Shown: piece after piece, positions 25,685 to 33,691 of the stretch
Position numbering within the stretch: position 1 is the stretch's first letter
How the letters are laid out: every line of letters starts with the position of its first letter
Assembly (NCBI GenBank): GCA_903945175.1
Contig: CAJAUM010000113.1
Location: 21,865-85,864 of the forward strand
Reading direction: 5' to 3'
Length of the DNA: 64,000 bases
Source of the DNA: an uncultured Bacteroidales bacterium
GTDB taxonomy: Bacteria; Bacteroidota; Bacteroidia; Bacteroidales; FEN-979
Translations under genes and position numbers: made by a program
Notes under the pieces: model-generated
What the model saw: the letters and a program-made list of their open reading frames with translations, nothing else
What the model was told of the DNA's origin: nothing
Database searches by the model: none

Positions 25685-28021
25685 TTACAGTTTCTTTTCA
25701 TAGATATCAAAGGGAACCAGCAGTCCGAACGTTACATTCCATCCGGGATTATACACCCCAACCTCCTTCAGCCTGCTCAGGTGATCGAAATACTGCGTGT
25801 TGGTCAGGTTGCTGCCCGAGATGAACAGGGTGCACCATTGCTTTCCGATGCGAAGTTTTGTGCCTGCCGAAGCATCAAGCAGGAAATACCCTGGTGTTGC
25901 GGTTTCAAAGTTGTCGATACGGTTTTGTGAAGCATGGAATTGTCCGCCGATTTCCAGGTACGGGGCTGACATGATGCTGGTTTTCGCGGTGCTGAAAGTC
26001 CACCTTAACTTATGAACGGTATGCAGGGCCGGAATGAACGGAAGCGGTGTCGCCGTTGATTCATTGGTGCCCAGCACAAAATCGATGCTGTTTTCGAAGT
26101 GCAGCGGATCAATCAGGTGGAAGTCGGCTTCAAGCTCGAAGCCCCTGAGCGAAGAGTTGCCCTGGACAAAGCGGTATACCTGGCAGGTTTTCCCTTCAAT
26201 GACCCTGGTTTCCCCATTGATGTTGCGCTGATAGATATAATTGAAAATGTAGTTGTAATATCCGCTGAAGGTAATGCTGAGCCAGCGCCAGCCGGCTGAG
26301 ATCTCCCCGTCGACCTGGATGCTGTTCTCTGATTTGAGGAGGGGATTCCCGATTTCATACCTGAAGGTCCCGGGATGAACACCATTGGATCCAAGTTCTG
26401 CAATATTGGGGGCACGAAAGCCCGATCCCAGGTTAAACTTGAAATTAAAAACGTCTGATGCCGCATAGGTGAAACCCGAAGAGCCGCTGAAAGCAGAGAA
26501 GGTGCTGCTGAAACCCGGAAAGACCGTATCACCGGCCGGCGCCGGGTGACCCAGCGTGTCGAGGTAAAGCGATCTTCCATTCAACCACCGTATATCATGG
26601 CGAAGGCCGGCATTCAGGGTCCATTTTTTCCACGACTTCTTTGCATAGATGAAAAGGCCGAAATCCTGCAGATTGTAGGCAGGAACCAGGTATTCCTCCC
26701 CTAGGTTTGTGTTTGACTGTGTCATCCCCGATGCACCTGCAACCATTTCAATCTCGCCGGGAAACAACCGGGTGTACTTGCCGTCGTAAGTCCAGGTGTC
26801 GAGGTGCATGAACAGCGAAGGGGATTCGCGGCTGTCTTCAAATTCCCGCCGGTCATTATCCTGGTAGCCAAGGTTTACCCGCAACTGGTTGTCCCCGAAA
26901 ATAAAGTTCGAAACAGAGGTGACCTTGTTGTGCCGCACGTTCTGGAAAGGCAGTTCAGGAATGCGGCTCCGGGCTTCGGAGGATGAAACTATTTCCCCGT
27001 TCATGTTGATAAATTCCTCCGAAATGCTGTCCCTTGCACCGTCAACCATCCCAATATTGGCATCGTACCGGCTGTAGTGCAGGTGTGAATAACCCCATTT
27101 TTTGTTTAATCCAAGCATGGCGCTGTAATTCAGTTCGTTAAAACACGAATTGTATACATATTCCGGCGGCGATCTGTAGGAGGCGGCATTCTTGTAACTG
27201 CCGCGGGCCCTCCAGGTGAAGCCGTTGTGATTTCCTTCAAGCATCAGGGTGCTGTTCGTCATCATGTTGTTGGTGGCGAACTGGCTTGCCAGCTCCCCGC
27301 GGATGGTGTTCATGGGGGCATGGATGGGCTCGAGGATGTTGATCACGCCGCCCATGGCATCGGAGCCGTAAAAGAGGCTGGCGGGGCCCTTCAGCACTTC
27401 GATGCGGTCGGCAGAGTACTGGTCGATTTCGATGCCATGTTCATCTCCCCATTGCTGACCTTCCTGCCTTACTCCTTCGTTGAGGGTAACCACGTGGTTA
27501 TAGCTGAGTCCGCGGATGACCGGCTTTGAAACATCTCCGCCGGTGGTGATTTCCGAGAGACCAGGCACAGAAGAAATTGCATCGATGATGTTGGTCGAAG
27601 GAGTGGTGAGAAGCTGCGCTTTTCCGATGGGAGTGATCGAGATGCTGCTTCGGTTGTTATCGGTGGAGATACCGCTGCCTGTAATGACCACCTCTCTGGA
27701 TTCAATGGCTTTCTCGGAAAGCTGAAAATCGACGTTTTTCATGCTTTTCAAATCGACAAGGTTGGTTGCAGCCCCATAACCGATATAACTCGCCTGGATG
27801 ATCAGGGTGCTTTTCGGAAGGTTGGTGAAGCGGTACACCCCGTCCTTATCGGCCGCCACACCTGTTTTCAGGTCGGGGATAAAGAGGGTGGCACCCGGCA
27901 GGGGACCGCCGGTAGCGGCATCGGTTACTTTACCGGTGAGGATGACCTGGCAAAACCCTTTTGTTGAGGTAAGTAACAGGAGAATTACAATGAGTGAAAA
28001 TGGAAATGCTTTTCCCATCAT
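25685..28021 (-). CDS. TonB-dependent receptor, ZnuD-like (probable zinc or other metal)
   Basis: This is a 778-residue receptor: signal peptide ending near GFCQ, a carboxypeptidase-regulatory-like domain (VILTGKVTDAATGGPLPGAT), plug (SREVVITGSGISTDNN; PVIRGLSYNHVVTLNEGVRQ; DRIEVLKGPASLFYGSDAMG) and a barrel ending in a Leu residue (IYEKKL). The stretch GFRAPNIAELGSNGVHPGTF followed by RYEIGNPLL matches the ZnuD-type subfamily (x-V-H-x-x-T, E-x-G-N) more than haem receptors. An upstream His-rich exported protein in the same orientation supports a metal substrate; zinc is the best guess and copper or a chelate cannot be excluded. A 132-bp folded intercistronic region separates the two genes. 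Confidence 0.82.
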   Translation of the reverse strand: MMGKAFPFSLIVILLLLTSTKGFCQVILTGKVTDAATGGPLPGATLFIPDLKTGVAADKDGVYRFTNLPKSTLIIQASYIGYGAATNLVDLKSMKNVDFQLSEKAIESREVVITGSGISTDNNRSSISITPIGKAQLLTTPSTNIIDAISSVPGLSEITTGGDVSKPVIRGLSYNHVVTLNEGVRQEGQQWGDEHGIEIDQYSADRIEVLKGPASLFYGSDAMGGVINILEPIHAPMNTIRGELASQFATNNMMTNSTLMLEGNHNGFTWRARGSYKNAASYRSPPEYVYNSCFNELNYSAMLGLNKKWGYSHLHYSRYDANIGMVDGARDSISEEFINMNGEIVSSSEARSRIPELPFQNVRHNKVTSVSNFIFGDNQLRVNLGYQDNDRREFEDSRESPSLFMHLDTWTYDGKYTRLFPGEIEMVAGASGMTQSNTNLGEEYLVPAYNLQDFGLFIYAKKSWKKWTLNAGLRHDIRWLNGRSLYLDTLGHPAPAGDTVFPGFSSTFSAFSGSSGFTYAASDVFNFKFNLGSGFRAPNIAELGSNGVHPGTFRYEIGNPLLKSENSIQVDGEISAGWRWLSITFSGYYNYIFNYIYQRNINGETRVIEGKTCQVYRFVQGNSSLRGFELEADFHLIDPLHFENSIDFVLGTNESTATPLPFIPALHTVHKLRWTFSTAKTSIMSAPYLEIGGQFHASQNRIDNFETATPGYFLLDASAGTKLRIGKQWCTLFISGSNLTNTQYFDHLSRLKEVGVYNPGWNVTFGLLVPFDIYEKKL

Positions 28022-28090
28022 GATGAATTTTTATAATTCAGAAATTGGATGATAAGTCTGGTGTGGCGCATGATGGCCATGAAACCTGAA

Positions 28091-28143
28091 GAATACCGTT
28101 ATACACGATGAATCGTGAAGCGTTAAGCTAACGAAGCGGTATC
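28091..28143 (-). promoter_or_regulatory. Folded intercistronic element (predicted three-way junction) before the ZnuD-like receptor gene
   Basis: On the minus strand an outer stem, GATACCG with CGGTATT, encloses two hairpins: CGTTA-GCT-TAACG (28121-28133) and CACGAT-TC-ATCGTG (28104-28117). It starts 11 nt after the stop of the His-rich gene and ends about 70 nt before the receptor start. I recognise no riboswitch class; it may be an RNA processing, stability or attenuation element. Confidence 0.45.
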
Positions 28144-28153
28144 GGGGAGGTGA

Positions 28154-28468
28154 CTATGAAATTTGTTCTTCCGGCGGAGCCCTCAGATCAGTGTAAAGGA
28201 TTCTTGCAAGGGCCGGACTTTCAGGAGGCAGTATCCACCTCGGAAATCGCTCCCCCTCAATGACAGCCAGCTCCACAGGGTCCTGTGATGTATATACTTT
28301 TCCTTCAATCTGCAGCATTTTACAATGGACATGCCGTGGTCCAACCGAAGCGCTGTTGTGATGGATGCAGTTTGTATCCTCATGTCCATGGAACTCATGG
28401 ATCAGTGCAGATGGTGTGATGATGTAACCAAAAATGGCTATGAGTATCCGGGAAGCGTATTTTTTCAT
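28154..28468 (-). CDS. Small exported His-rich protein, partner of the ZnuD-like receptor
   Basis: This protein of about 104 residues has a signal-like N-terminus (MKKYASRILIAIFGYIITPS) and, just after it, a metal-ligand-rich cluster HEFHGHEDTNCIHH containing five His, one Cys and acidic residues. The rest is short and unremarkable (LQIEGKVYTSQDPVELAVIE). A -7 box at 28483-28490 would start transcription near the first ATG (28477), so the second ATG (28468, MKKYAS) is chosen; it also gives the usual MKK leader. It precedes the metal-type receptor in the same direction, suggesting a periplasmic metal-binding or sensing role. I know of no named family; the function is inferred. Confidence 0.6.
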   Translation of the reverse strand: MKKYASRILIAIFGYIITPSALIHEFHGHEDTNCIHHNSASVGPRHVHCKMLQIEGKVYTSQDPVELAVIEGERFPRWILPPESPALARILYTDLRAPPEEQIS

Positions 28469-28482
28469 CTTCGACATCGCTG

Positions 28483-28490
28483 CAAAGATA
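28483..28490 (-). promoter_or_regulatory. Bacteroidota -7 box (TATCTTTG) for the His-rich protein/receptor operon
   Basis: CAAAGATA on the + strand is TATCTTTG on the minus strand, an exact TAnnTTTG match. It lies just upstream of the chosen start codon at 28468. Confidence 0.5.
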
Positions 28491-28516
28491 GTGAAGCAAA
28501 TTAATATACAGGATTA

Positions 28517-28533
28517 CGGTATCATGAATACCG
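28517..28533. promoter_or_regulatory. Inverted repeat CGGTAT-N5-ATACCG (candidate operator)
   Basis: Two 6-bp arms with a 5-nt spacer lie 27 bp upstream of the -7 box of the metal-receptor operon. The same hexamers form the outer stem of the element at 28091-28143, so the pair flanks the small His-rich gene. Confidence 0.4.
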
Positions 28534-28569
28534 GCATTGCCCATTCAATCTCATGGAAAATATGAATAA

Positions 28570-28803
28570 AACGCTAAACAATCTGATCCGGGGAGGTTTC
28601 ACAGGAGCAGTCAGGCGGAGGAGTCGCTGCGGTTAAGCAGCCAGAAATGGGAAGCTGTCATTTCCACTTCGCCGGATGGAATCGGAATGGTTTCTATCGA
28701 CGGAATGATGGCCTATGATGCAGGTTGCAGCGATTATATTGCCAAGCCGACCAGCCAGGAGGAGATGCTGGACAAACTCAGGAAATACGGGGTCGGGAAA
28801 TGA
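28570..28803 (+). pseudogene. Remnant of a hybrid sensor kinase: PAS start joined to receiver-domain end
   Basis: An open frame without any start codon encodes AEESLRLSSQKWEAVISTSP then DGIGMVSIDG, which reads like the first 30 residues of a PAS domain. It continues without a break into MMAYDAGCSDYIAKPTSQEE and a short tail ending KYGVGK, the last ~30 residues of a response-regulator receiver domain (conserved Lys-Pro of the beta5-alpha5 turn). The frame stops at TGA 28801-28803. In an intact PAS-kinase-receiver protein these parts would be separated by several hundred residues. The simplest reading is an in-frame internal deletion plus loss of the 5' end. Confidence 0.75.
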
Positions 28804-28838
28804 ACCTCATCCCCGGCACATTTTCAACATGATCACTG

Positions 28839-29249
28839 TTACAGGTATACCAGGGTAACGGTTTGCTTTACATCAGGGTGGAGGCTCAAGGCAACGGGAC
28901 AGGTTTTCACCACATATTCAAGGATTTTCTTCTCCTTTTCCGAAAAATTTCCAGCCGGAAATGTAAGTTCAATAATGATTTCTGCAATTCGCCGGGGTGG
29001 TTCCGGAGTCATTATCTTTGTGATCACAAGTTTTGTCCCGTCAATATTGAACTTGTGGGTTTGGGCTGCCATTCCCATTACGGTTACCATGCAACTTCCC
29101 AACGCTGTGGCAACTAGGTCGGTAGGAGAGAAGTACTCCCCCCTCCCCTGGTTGTCGGTGGGAGCATCGGTGATGAGTTTATTTCCCGAGCGGATGTGTG
29201 TCGCCTCCGTGCGGAGGTCGCCGATATAGATTGTTTCGATTGTTGCCAT
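28839..29249 (-). CDS. OsmC/Ohr-family protein
   Basis: This 136-residue OsmC-like protein (MATIETIYIGDLRTEATHIR) contains the two conserved Cys of the family, in ALGSCMVTVMGM (~53) and VVKTCPVALSLHPDV (~116). Glu and Arg residues typical of the active site also fall in the early strands. OsmC/Ohr enzymes reduce organic hydroperoxides with the two Cys as redox pair, and some members have broader thiol-dependent roles. The length is normal. It lies 17 bp downstream of the second MEMO gene on the same strand, so the two may be co-transcribed. Confidence 0.88.
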   Translation of the reverse strand: MATIETIYIGDLRTEATHIRSGNKLITDAPTDNQGRGEYFSPTDLVATALGSCMVTVMGMAAQTHKFNIDGTKLVITKIMTPEPPRRIAEIIIELTFPAGNFSEKEKKILEYVVKTCPVALSLHPDVKQTVTLVYL

Positions 29250-29266
29250 TTTTCGATTTCCGGTAA

Positions 29267-30352
29267 TTATTTATATCCGATTGCCGCATAACCAACCCAA
29301 TGGTGCATATTGGCGTTGCCTGTCCTTCCCATTTTCAGATCTTCAACAGGAATTGCAGGCTGCATAATTGAATTGCTGTATCCCAACAGCATCCCTTTCA
29401 AGGGATTTGATCGCAGGTTTTGTTCCATGTAAAGCGCAGTGAGTAATCCGAAAGGCACTGCATAACGACCGCACCAGCTCCAGCGATAGGTTCGGTAATT
29501 GGTGTCCTGCACAGTGTATTCGGAAAACTGTCTGAGTTTAGGCTTTGAAATATTCCCCAGGAGACAATTGTTGATGATCTCATATTCATGGGCCAGCGCC
29601 TTGTTGTATCCGCCGCTATCGCAGCCGTAAGGTGCATAATTCTGCCCGCCCCAATCTTCGTCTCCATAATGCACCGCATCGTTAGAAATGACGATGGCAA
29701 CATCCTTGTTCCATCCGAGATTCATCTCCTGAATCACTTTGGTAATGGCCAGAGACAGCGAAGCCGCAAGTGACTCCATTCTGCTGGACGACATGTATGG
29801 AACCAGAATCGGAACGATCTCCACTTTGCGGTTATAGTATTGCAATACCGGGATGATCGCTTCGATGGAATGTTCGGCTTGCTGAAGTGAATCGTGGATG
29901 ATATAGGTCGAACGGGGCAGCTGGTTCAGGAGCTTTTCTCTGAGGATGGAGACCTTCACCGGTCCATAGGGCTCAGCCCATTGGTCAAAACTGTCAAAGA
30001 CCATTTTGTCCTCCAGGCCAAACTTCCTGGCTTTATGGGCAACCCCGATGAGGATCACCGTTGAAGCCTTCACGTTGCGTAAAACAACAGGATAGAGCCA
30101 TCCTGCATAAGTATAATCATCGTGCGGACAAATCGCCACTTTCCATGGCGTGAATTTTTTTATGTCGTATTTCTTCCAGGAATCAAGGATTTTTTGACCC
30201 TGAATATTAAAAATGCGGTTCATCACTGAATCCATTTGCCATGACTGCGTTGGGAAACCAATCAAATCAACTGGTTTACGCACCTTTTCAGCCGGTTTGC
30301 TCCCAACGAGGAACATCAGGAAGATCATGAAAAACCAATTCCGGAATACCAT
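29267..30352 (-). CDS. Second MEMO-family (AmmeMemoRadiSam B-like) protein, exported
   Basis: This is a stand-alone MEMO1/LigB-like protein of about 361 residues. The ATG at 30352 (MVFRNWFFMIFLMFLVGSKP) gives a clean signal peptide; the GTG 24 bp upstream falls in heptamer-like repeat sequence and is rejected. Motifs parallel the MEMO half of the fusion at 11939-13501: CPHDDYTYAGWLYP (His), ILIGVAHKARKF (His), AEHSIEAIIPVLQYY, ISNDAVHYGDEDWGG and SWCGRYAVPFGLLTALY (Cys). The human MEMO1 His-His-Cys metal-ligand pattern is thus kept. No AMMECR1 domain is attached. The protein is divergent enough to suggest a different substrate. Its downstream neighbour is osmC (17 bp), which with MEMO's metal/redox chemistry hints at an oxidative role. 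Confidence 0.8.
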   Translation of the reverse strand: MVFRNWFFMIFLMFLVGSKPAEKVRKPVDLIGFPTQSWQMDSVMNRIFNIQGQKILDSWKKYDIKKFTPWKVAICPHDDYTYAGWLYPVVLRNVKASTVILIGVAHKARKFGLEDKMVFDSFDQWAEPYGPVKVSILREKLLNQLPRSTYIIHDSLQQAEHSIEAIIPVLQYYNRKVEIVPILVPYMSSSRMESLAASLSLAITKVIQEMNLGWNKDVAIVISNDAVHYGDEDWGGQNYAPYGCDSGGYNKALAHEYEIINNCLLGNISKPKLRQFSEYTVQDTNYRTYRWSWCGRYAVPFGLLTALYMEQNLRSNPLKGMLLGYSNSIMQPAIPVEDLKMGRTGNANMHHWVGYAAIGYK

Positions 30353-30427
30353 TGCGATATATGATTTTTTTGTCACGCGTCACGTTTTTCACTCCATCAC
30401 TCACCGCAAACCTAAGTAAAATTTTGG

Positions 30428-30435
30428 TATTTTTG
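30428..30435 (+). promoter_or_regulatory. Bacteroidota -7 box (TATTTTTG)
   Basis: This TAnnTTTG match lies 22 bp before the proposed TTG start of the tyrosine phosphatase gene and supports that start. Confidence 0.5.
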
Positions 30436-30457
30436 CAAAACATTTCATTCCAATCCG

Positions 30458-31195
30458 TTGCAGTCAATTTTATCGTCACAGTTGAATTTCCGCGATCTTG
30501 GCGGAATACAAACCATGAATGGCCGAAAGATCAAGCCGGGACTCTTGTTCCGTAGCGGAGATTTTTTCTCTCTGTCTCCTGAGGATATTGGGAAACTGGA
30601 AGATATGAATCTTGCAGCTATCATTGATTTGCGTGCCCGCCGCGAAATTGTAAAACGACCGGATAAGCCGGTAGGAACGGTAAGGGAGATCATTCACATT
30701 GATATTCATGACGCAGCGCGTGATAAGGCAGAAAAATTACTGGTAGAACATGATGCTGAAGGATTGGAAAATGTCTTGACCGGGGATTACGTGCGTATGA
30801 TCACCGAGCATCAGCATGATTTCAGGAGGTTCCTGGATATATTGGCGACGACAGATCATTTGCCACTGGTTTACCATTGCGCTGCGGGGAAAGACCGTAC
30901 AGGACTATCCACCGTATTCCTGTTGTCGGCACTCGGGGTGGAAATGCAGGATATCTGGGATGATTACATGGCCACAAACAAGTTTGCCGAACCATACATA
31001 AACAGCGTCATACATAAAGTCACAAAATCAGGGCTGAACGGCGAAATCCTGCGGCCTTTGCTCGAAGTGAGAAAAGAATATCTTGAAGCTGCGTTGACTG
31101 AAATTGAAAGAAAATACAGCGATTTGCAGCGTTTTGTGATCGAAGTATTGAAAGCGGATTGTGAAAAATTACAAAAGAAATATCTGGCTGTCTGA
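30458..31195 (+). CDS. Protein-tyrosine/serine phosphatase (dual-specificity fold)
   Basis: This 245-residue phosphatase has the P-loop HCAAGKDRTGLS (Cys ~141, Arg ~147) in the form shared by bacterial Tyr/Ser phosphatases of the IphP/PtpA2 type. The N-terminus NFRDLGG (residues 10-16) and LFRSGD are also typical. The TTG start at 30458 is chosen because the first ATG would remove NFRDLGG and because a -7 box lies 22 bp upstream. There is no signal peptide, so it is cytoplasmic; the substrate is unknown (protein phosphotyrosine, or phosphoinositide/sugar phosphate). Its stop is followed by heptamer array R3. Confidence 0.85.
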   Translation: MQSILSSQLNFRDLGGIQTMNGRKIKPGLLFRSGDFFSLSPEDIGKLEDMNLAAIIDLRARREIVKRPDKPVGTVREIIHIDIHDAARDKAEKLLVEHDAEGLENVLTGDYVRMITEHQHDFRRFLDILATTDHLPLVYHCAAGKDRTGLSTVFLLSALGVEMQDIWDDYMATNKFAEPYINSVIHKVTKSGLNGEILRPLLEVRKEYLEAALTEIERKYSDLQRFVIEVLKADCEKLQKKYLAV

Positions 31196-31199
31196 ACTC

Positions 31200-31262
31200 G
31201 TCATTCGTCACTCGCCATTCGTCACTCGTCACTCGTCATTCGTCATTCGTCACTCGTCATTC
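31200..31262. repeat. Heptamer tandem array R3 (9 units)
   Basis: Nine 7-bp units (GTCATTC and GTCACTC, one GCCATTC) fill the gap between the convergent phosphatase and RPH-like genes. On the minus strand the array encodes the last residues (MTSDE) and the TGA stop of the RPH-like gene. Confidence 0.9.
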
Positions 31263-33642
31263 TTTCTATGATTCCCCTGTTTCCGTCGAGTCTCACCAAT
31301 TCACCATCCTGAAGAAACCGTTTTGCACCTTTGGCTCCAACCACGGCAGGAATGCCATATTCACGGGCCACTACAGCCCCGTGTGAAAGCGGACTGCCTA
31401 TTTCGGTGATCAGCCCGGCTATGATGCTGAAATAGGGGGTCCATCCGATGTCGGTAAAGGATGCCACCATAATTTCCCCCTCAAGCAATTGTTCGGCATC
31501 GGCAAGGGTATGGATGATCCTGGCCCGTCCTTCAACGATACCGCTGCTTACAGGAGTTCCCATTAACTGTCCCTCGGTGATTTCAATTTTCACCTCCTGC
31601 TCAAGCGGCTCCGGTATGCCAAAACTGACCTCTTCGAACACAAGTTTATCCAATTCAGGTAAAATCAGGCGACGTTTGCCGGCTTTTACTTTCCATGATG
31701 GATCGTGGTCAATCAATAGATGACCGATCTCTTCATGGGTGAGGAAATAGATCTGATCAGGGTCATCGATCAAACCCGCAGCTGACATATGTTCAGCCAG
31801 TTTCCTATATCCTTTTCGAATGGTACTTACCATTTTGATTGACAATGCTTTGGTGATTTCCCTGCGCGCTACTGCCTTGCGCGCTGTAGGAATCATGGTA
31901 CGAAGGATACTTCGTTTGACAAACGACAGGTGACTGAGCGCCTCCCTGATTTCAGTGGGGACATTGTGCGACACGTGTTTTATTTCACCAATCCGAACGC
32001 GGGTTTGAAGGGTCCGTATAAGTTGCTGAGGATTCTCCTCCCATGTTTTCTCCCTGAGCTCCGATTCACGCACACACCGGTGGCCGTGTCGTTCGATGAA
32101 GGCTAAGAATTGCCTGGCTATTTCGTGAGGTGCATCAAGCCTGAGCATGGATAACGCTTCAGAAGGGGAGGAGGCGATAAACTTTGCTGAAAATTGATCA
32201 TCCTTGCGGATCAGCGATGCAAAACGCTCCAGAGATTTTACCGCATCGGCGCTTTCGATTTCCGGAATATCCATGAGGAGCATGGTGGCGATGTGGTGGT
32301 CCTCTGCCGTTGGAAAACGCTTGTCGCCGGTCATGATGCGCATGAAGGCTGAATAAAGGGTTCCTGACTGGGCGGAGGTGCCCAAATGATGCCCGAAACC
32401 AATCCCAAGCTGGAATCGCGCTTTTTCCAGCTTTGCATGCATCTGTTGCATGGTGCAGTTGGTATCAATCCTGAAACCGGACTCCAGTTTCTTCAGGCGC
32501 TCAAGGTGCTTAACCGCGCTCGCCGTATTGATGAGCTGGCGAAAGAAGTTCATCACCCTCACCGGCCACATCACCTCCGCTTTGGCTTCAATTCCGGGAA
32601 ATACTTTGCCGCTGAGGGCAAACTGCACATCAGAGGCTTTATTGAGCCACACATTTTTAGGATAATCCATCATGTGACTCATGTTGATAAACAGCCGGTT
32701 ATAAAACATCTGGATGTAACGGGGAGCAGTGCGGTCTTTCAGTTTAAAGGCACCTGCCCGCTGGGCCAATATGGTCATGCCATAGTCGATGGCTTCGGCG
32801 GTGACTGACCAGGTGAGGGGAGTAGCAACCCCTGGCATCATCTCTCCGATATTCCCGAGTGTCCAGATATTATCACACTGCCCTTTGACAGTATCCAGTT
32901 CGTTGTAATGCACCTCATCGAGCGTAGTGACCGGCCTTACCTGGAGCCAGTGTAAAATGCCTTGATGATCGATGACCCATTCAAGATCGATTGGTTGTTT
33001 GATGTGGTTTTCAGCATAGAGCGTCCCATCCAGGATCTCCTTCAGGTGTGTTTCATCAAGCAGCCGGCCATTTTTGCTGACCTCTGTTCCAAGATTCGAA
33101 CCGCTCCGGTAAATTTCGTAGTGATGTGCATCCTTCATGCCGCTCACCAATTCTTCTCCTTTTCCGGTGACGGCATTGACCATGATCTTATCACGGCGAT
33201 TGTTAACAGGGTTTACTGAAAATACAACCCCGGCCACGCGTGCATCCACCATGTTCTGAAGGATTACGGAAATGCGCAGGTCAGCATCCGATAGCAGGTT
33301 TCCTGAGTAGGACCTTACCCGCCTGGCTCCGGCGGCAGTAATGCATTTATGGATGGCATCTTTGATCTCTTCGAATGAATTCAGATCGAGAAAAGTTTCG
33401 AATTGACCGGCGAAGGAAGCGGCGTTCCCATCTTCGCTTACCGCTGATGAACGAACGGCTTTGGGCCCATCGCCCAACCTGGTAAGGCATGCCCGGAGAA
33501 GTTCATTGTCAATCTTTTGATTCTCAGGATGTATCAGCACAAATGCTTCAGGAACTCTGAAACCCAGGTTCTTGAGCAACTGCAATCCTTTCGCTTTCCC
33601 CCCAACCGGTTCGTCTTGTATATCTTGAATAAACTTGATCAA
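31243..33642 (-). CDS. PEP synthase/rifampicin-phosphotransferase-like enzyme
   Basis: This is a 799-residue PEP-utilising protein. The N-terminus is an ATP-grasp PPDK_N domain (VGGKAKGLQLLKNLGFRVPE; VRSSAVSEDGNAASFAGQFE; VDLEWVIDHQG). The C-terminus is the swivelling phosphohistidine domain with IGSPLSHGAVVAREYGIPAV (catalytic His ~751). The central region matches neither the PEP-binding TIM barrel of PPDK nor that of PEP synthase, so the layout fits rifampicin phosphotransferase (RPH)-like enzymes, which move the ATP beta-phosphate to a small molecule via the His. The residue two before the His is Leu, not the regulatory Thr of true PEP synthases. The gene follows a partner gene by 49 bp. 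Its last codons come from heptamer array R3. Confidence 0.8.
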   Translation of the reverse strand: MIKFIQDIQDEPVGGKAKGLQLLKNLGFRVPEAFVLIHPENQKIDNELLRACLTRLGDGPKAVRSSAVSEDGNAASFAGQFETFLDLNSFEEIKDAIHKCITAAGARRVRSYSGNLLSDADLRISVILQNMVDARVAGVVFSVNPVNNRRDKIMVNAVTGKGEELVSGMKDAHHYEIYRSGSNLGTEVSKNGRLLDETHLKEILDGTLYAENHIKQPIDLEWVIDHQGILHWLQVRPVTTLDEVHYNELDTVKGQCDNIWTLGNIGEMMPGVATPLTWSVTAEAIDYGMTILAQRAGAFKLKDRTAPRYIQMFYNRLFINMSHMMDYPKNVWLNKASDVQFALSGKVFPGIEAKAEVMWPVRVMNFFRQLINTASAVKHLERLKKLESGFRIDTNCTMQQMHAKLEKARFQLGIGFGHHLGTSAQSGTLYSAFMRIMTGDKRFPTAEDHHIATMLLMDIPEIESADAVKSLERFASLIRKDDQFSAKFIASSPSEALSMLRLDAPHEIARQFLAFIERHGHRCVRESELREKTWEENPQQLIRTLQTRVRIGEIKHVSHNVPTEIREALSHLSFVKRSILRTMIPTARKAVARREITKALSIKMVSTIRKGYRKLAEHMSAAGLIDDPDQIYFLTHEEIGHLLIDHDPSWKVKAGKRRLILPELDKLVFEEVSFGIPEPLEQEVKIEITEGQLMGTPVSSGIVEGRARIIHTLADAEQLLEGEIMVASFTDIGWTPYFSIIAGLITEIGSPLSHGAVVAREYGIPAVVGAKGAKRFLQDGELVRLDGNRGIIERMTSDE

Positions 33643-33691
33643 CCTTTCGAATTATGCCGTCAAACATTAATTTTTATTGATTCCCCGCATT

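Noticed and set aside
30353..30376. GTG start for the second MEMO protein
   Set aside because: The GTG and following codon lie in degenerate heptamer repeat sequence (30372-30385), and the ATG at 30352 gives a proper signal peptide.
8227..31262. Heptamer arrays as a CRISPR array
   Set aside because: Units are 7 bp, directly adjacent, with no spacers and no cas genes.
31243..33642. Calling the PEP-utilising protein a true PEP synthase (ppsA)
   Set aside because: No PEP-binding TIM-barrel domain is seen and the Thr of the T-x-H motif is missing; an RPH-like assignment fits better.
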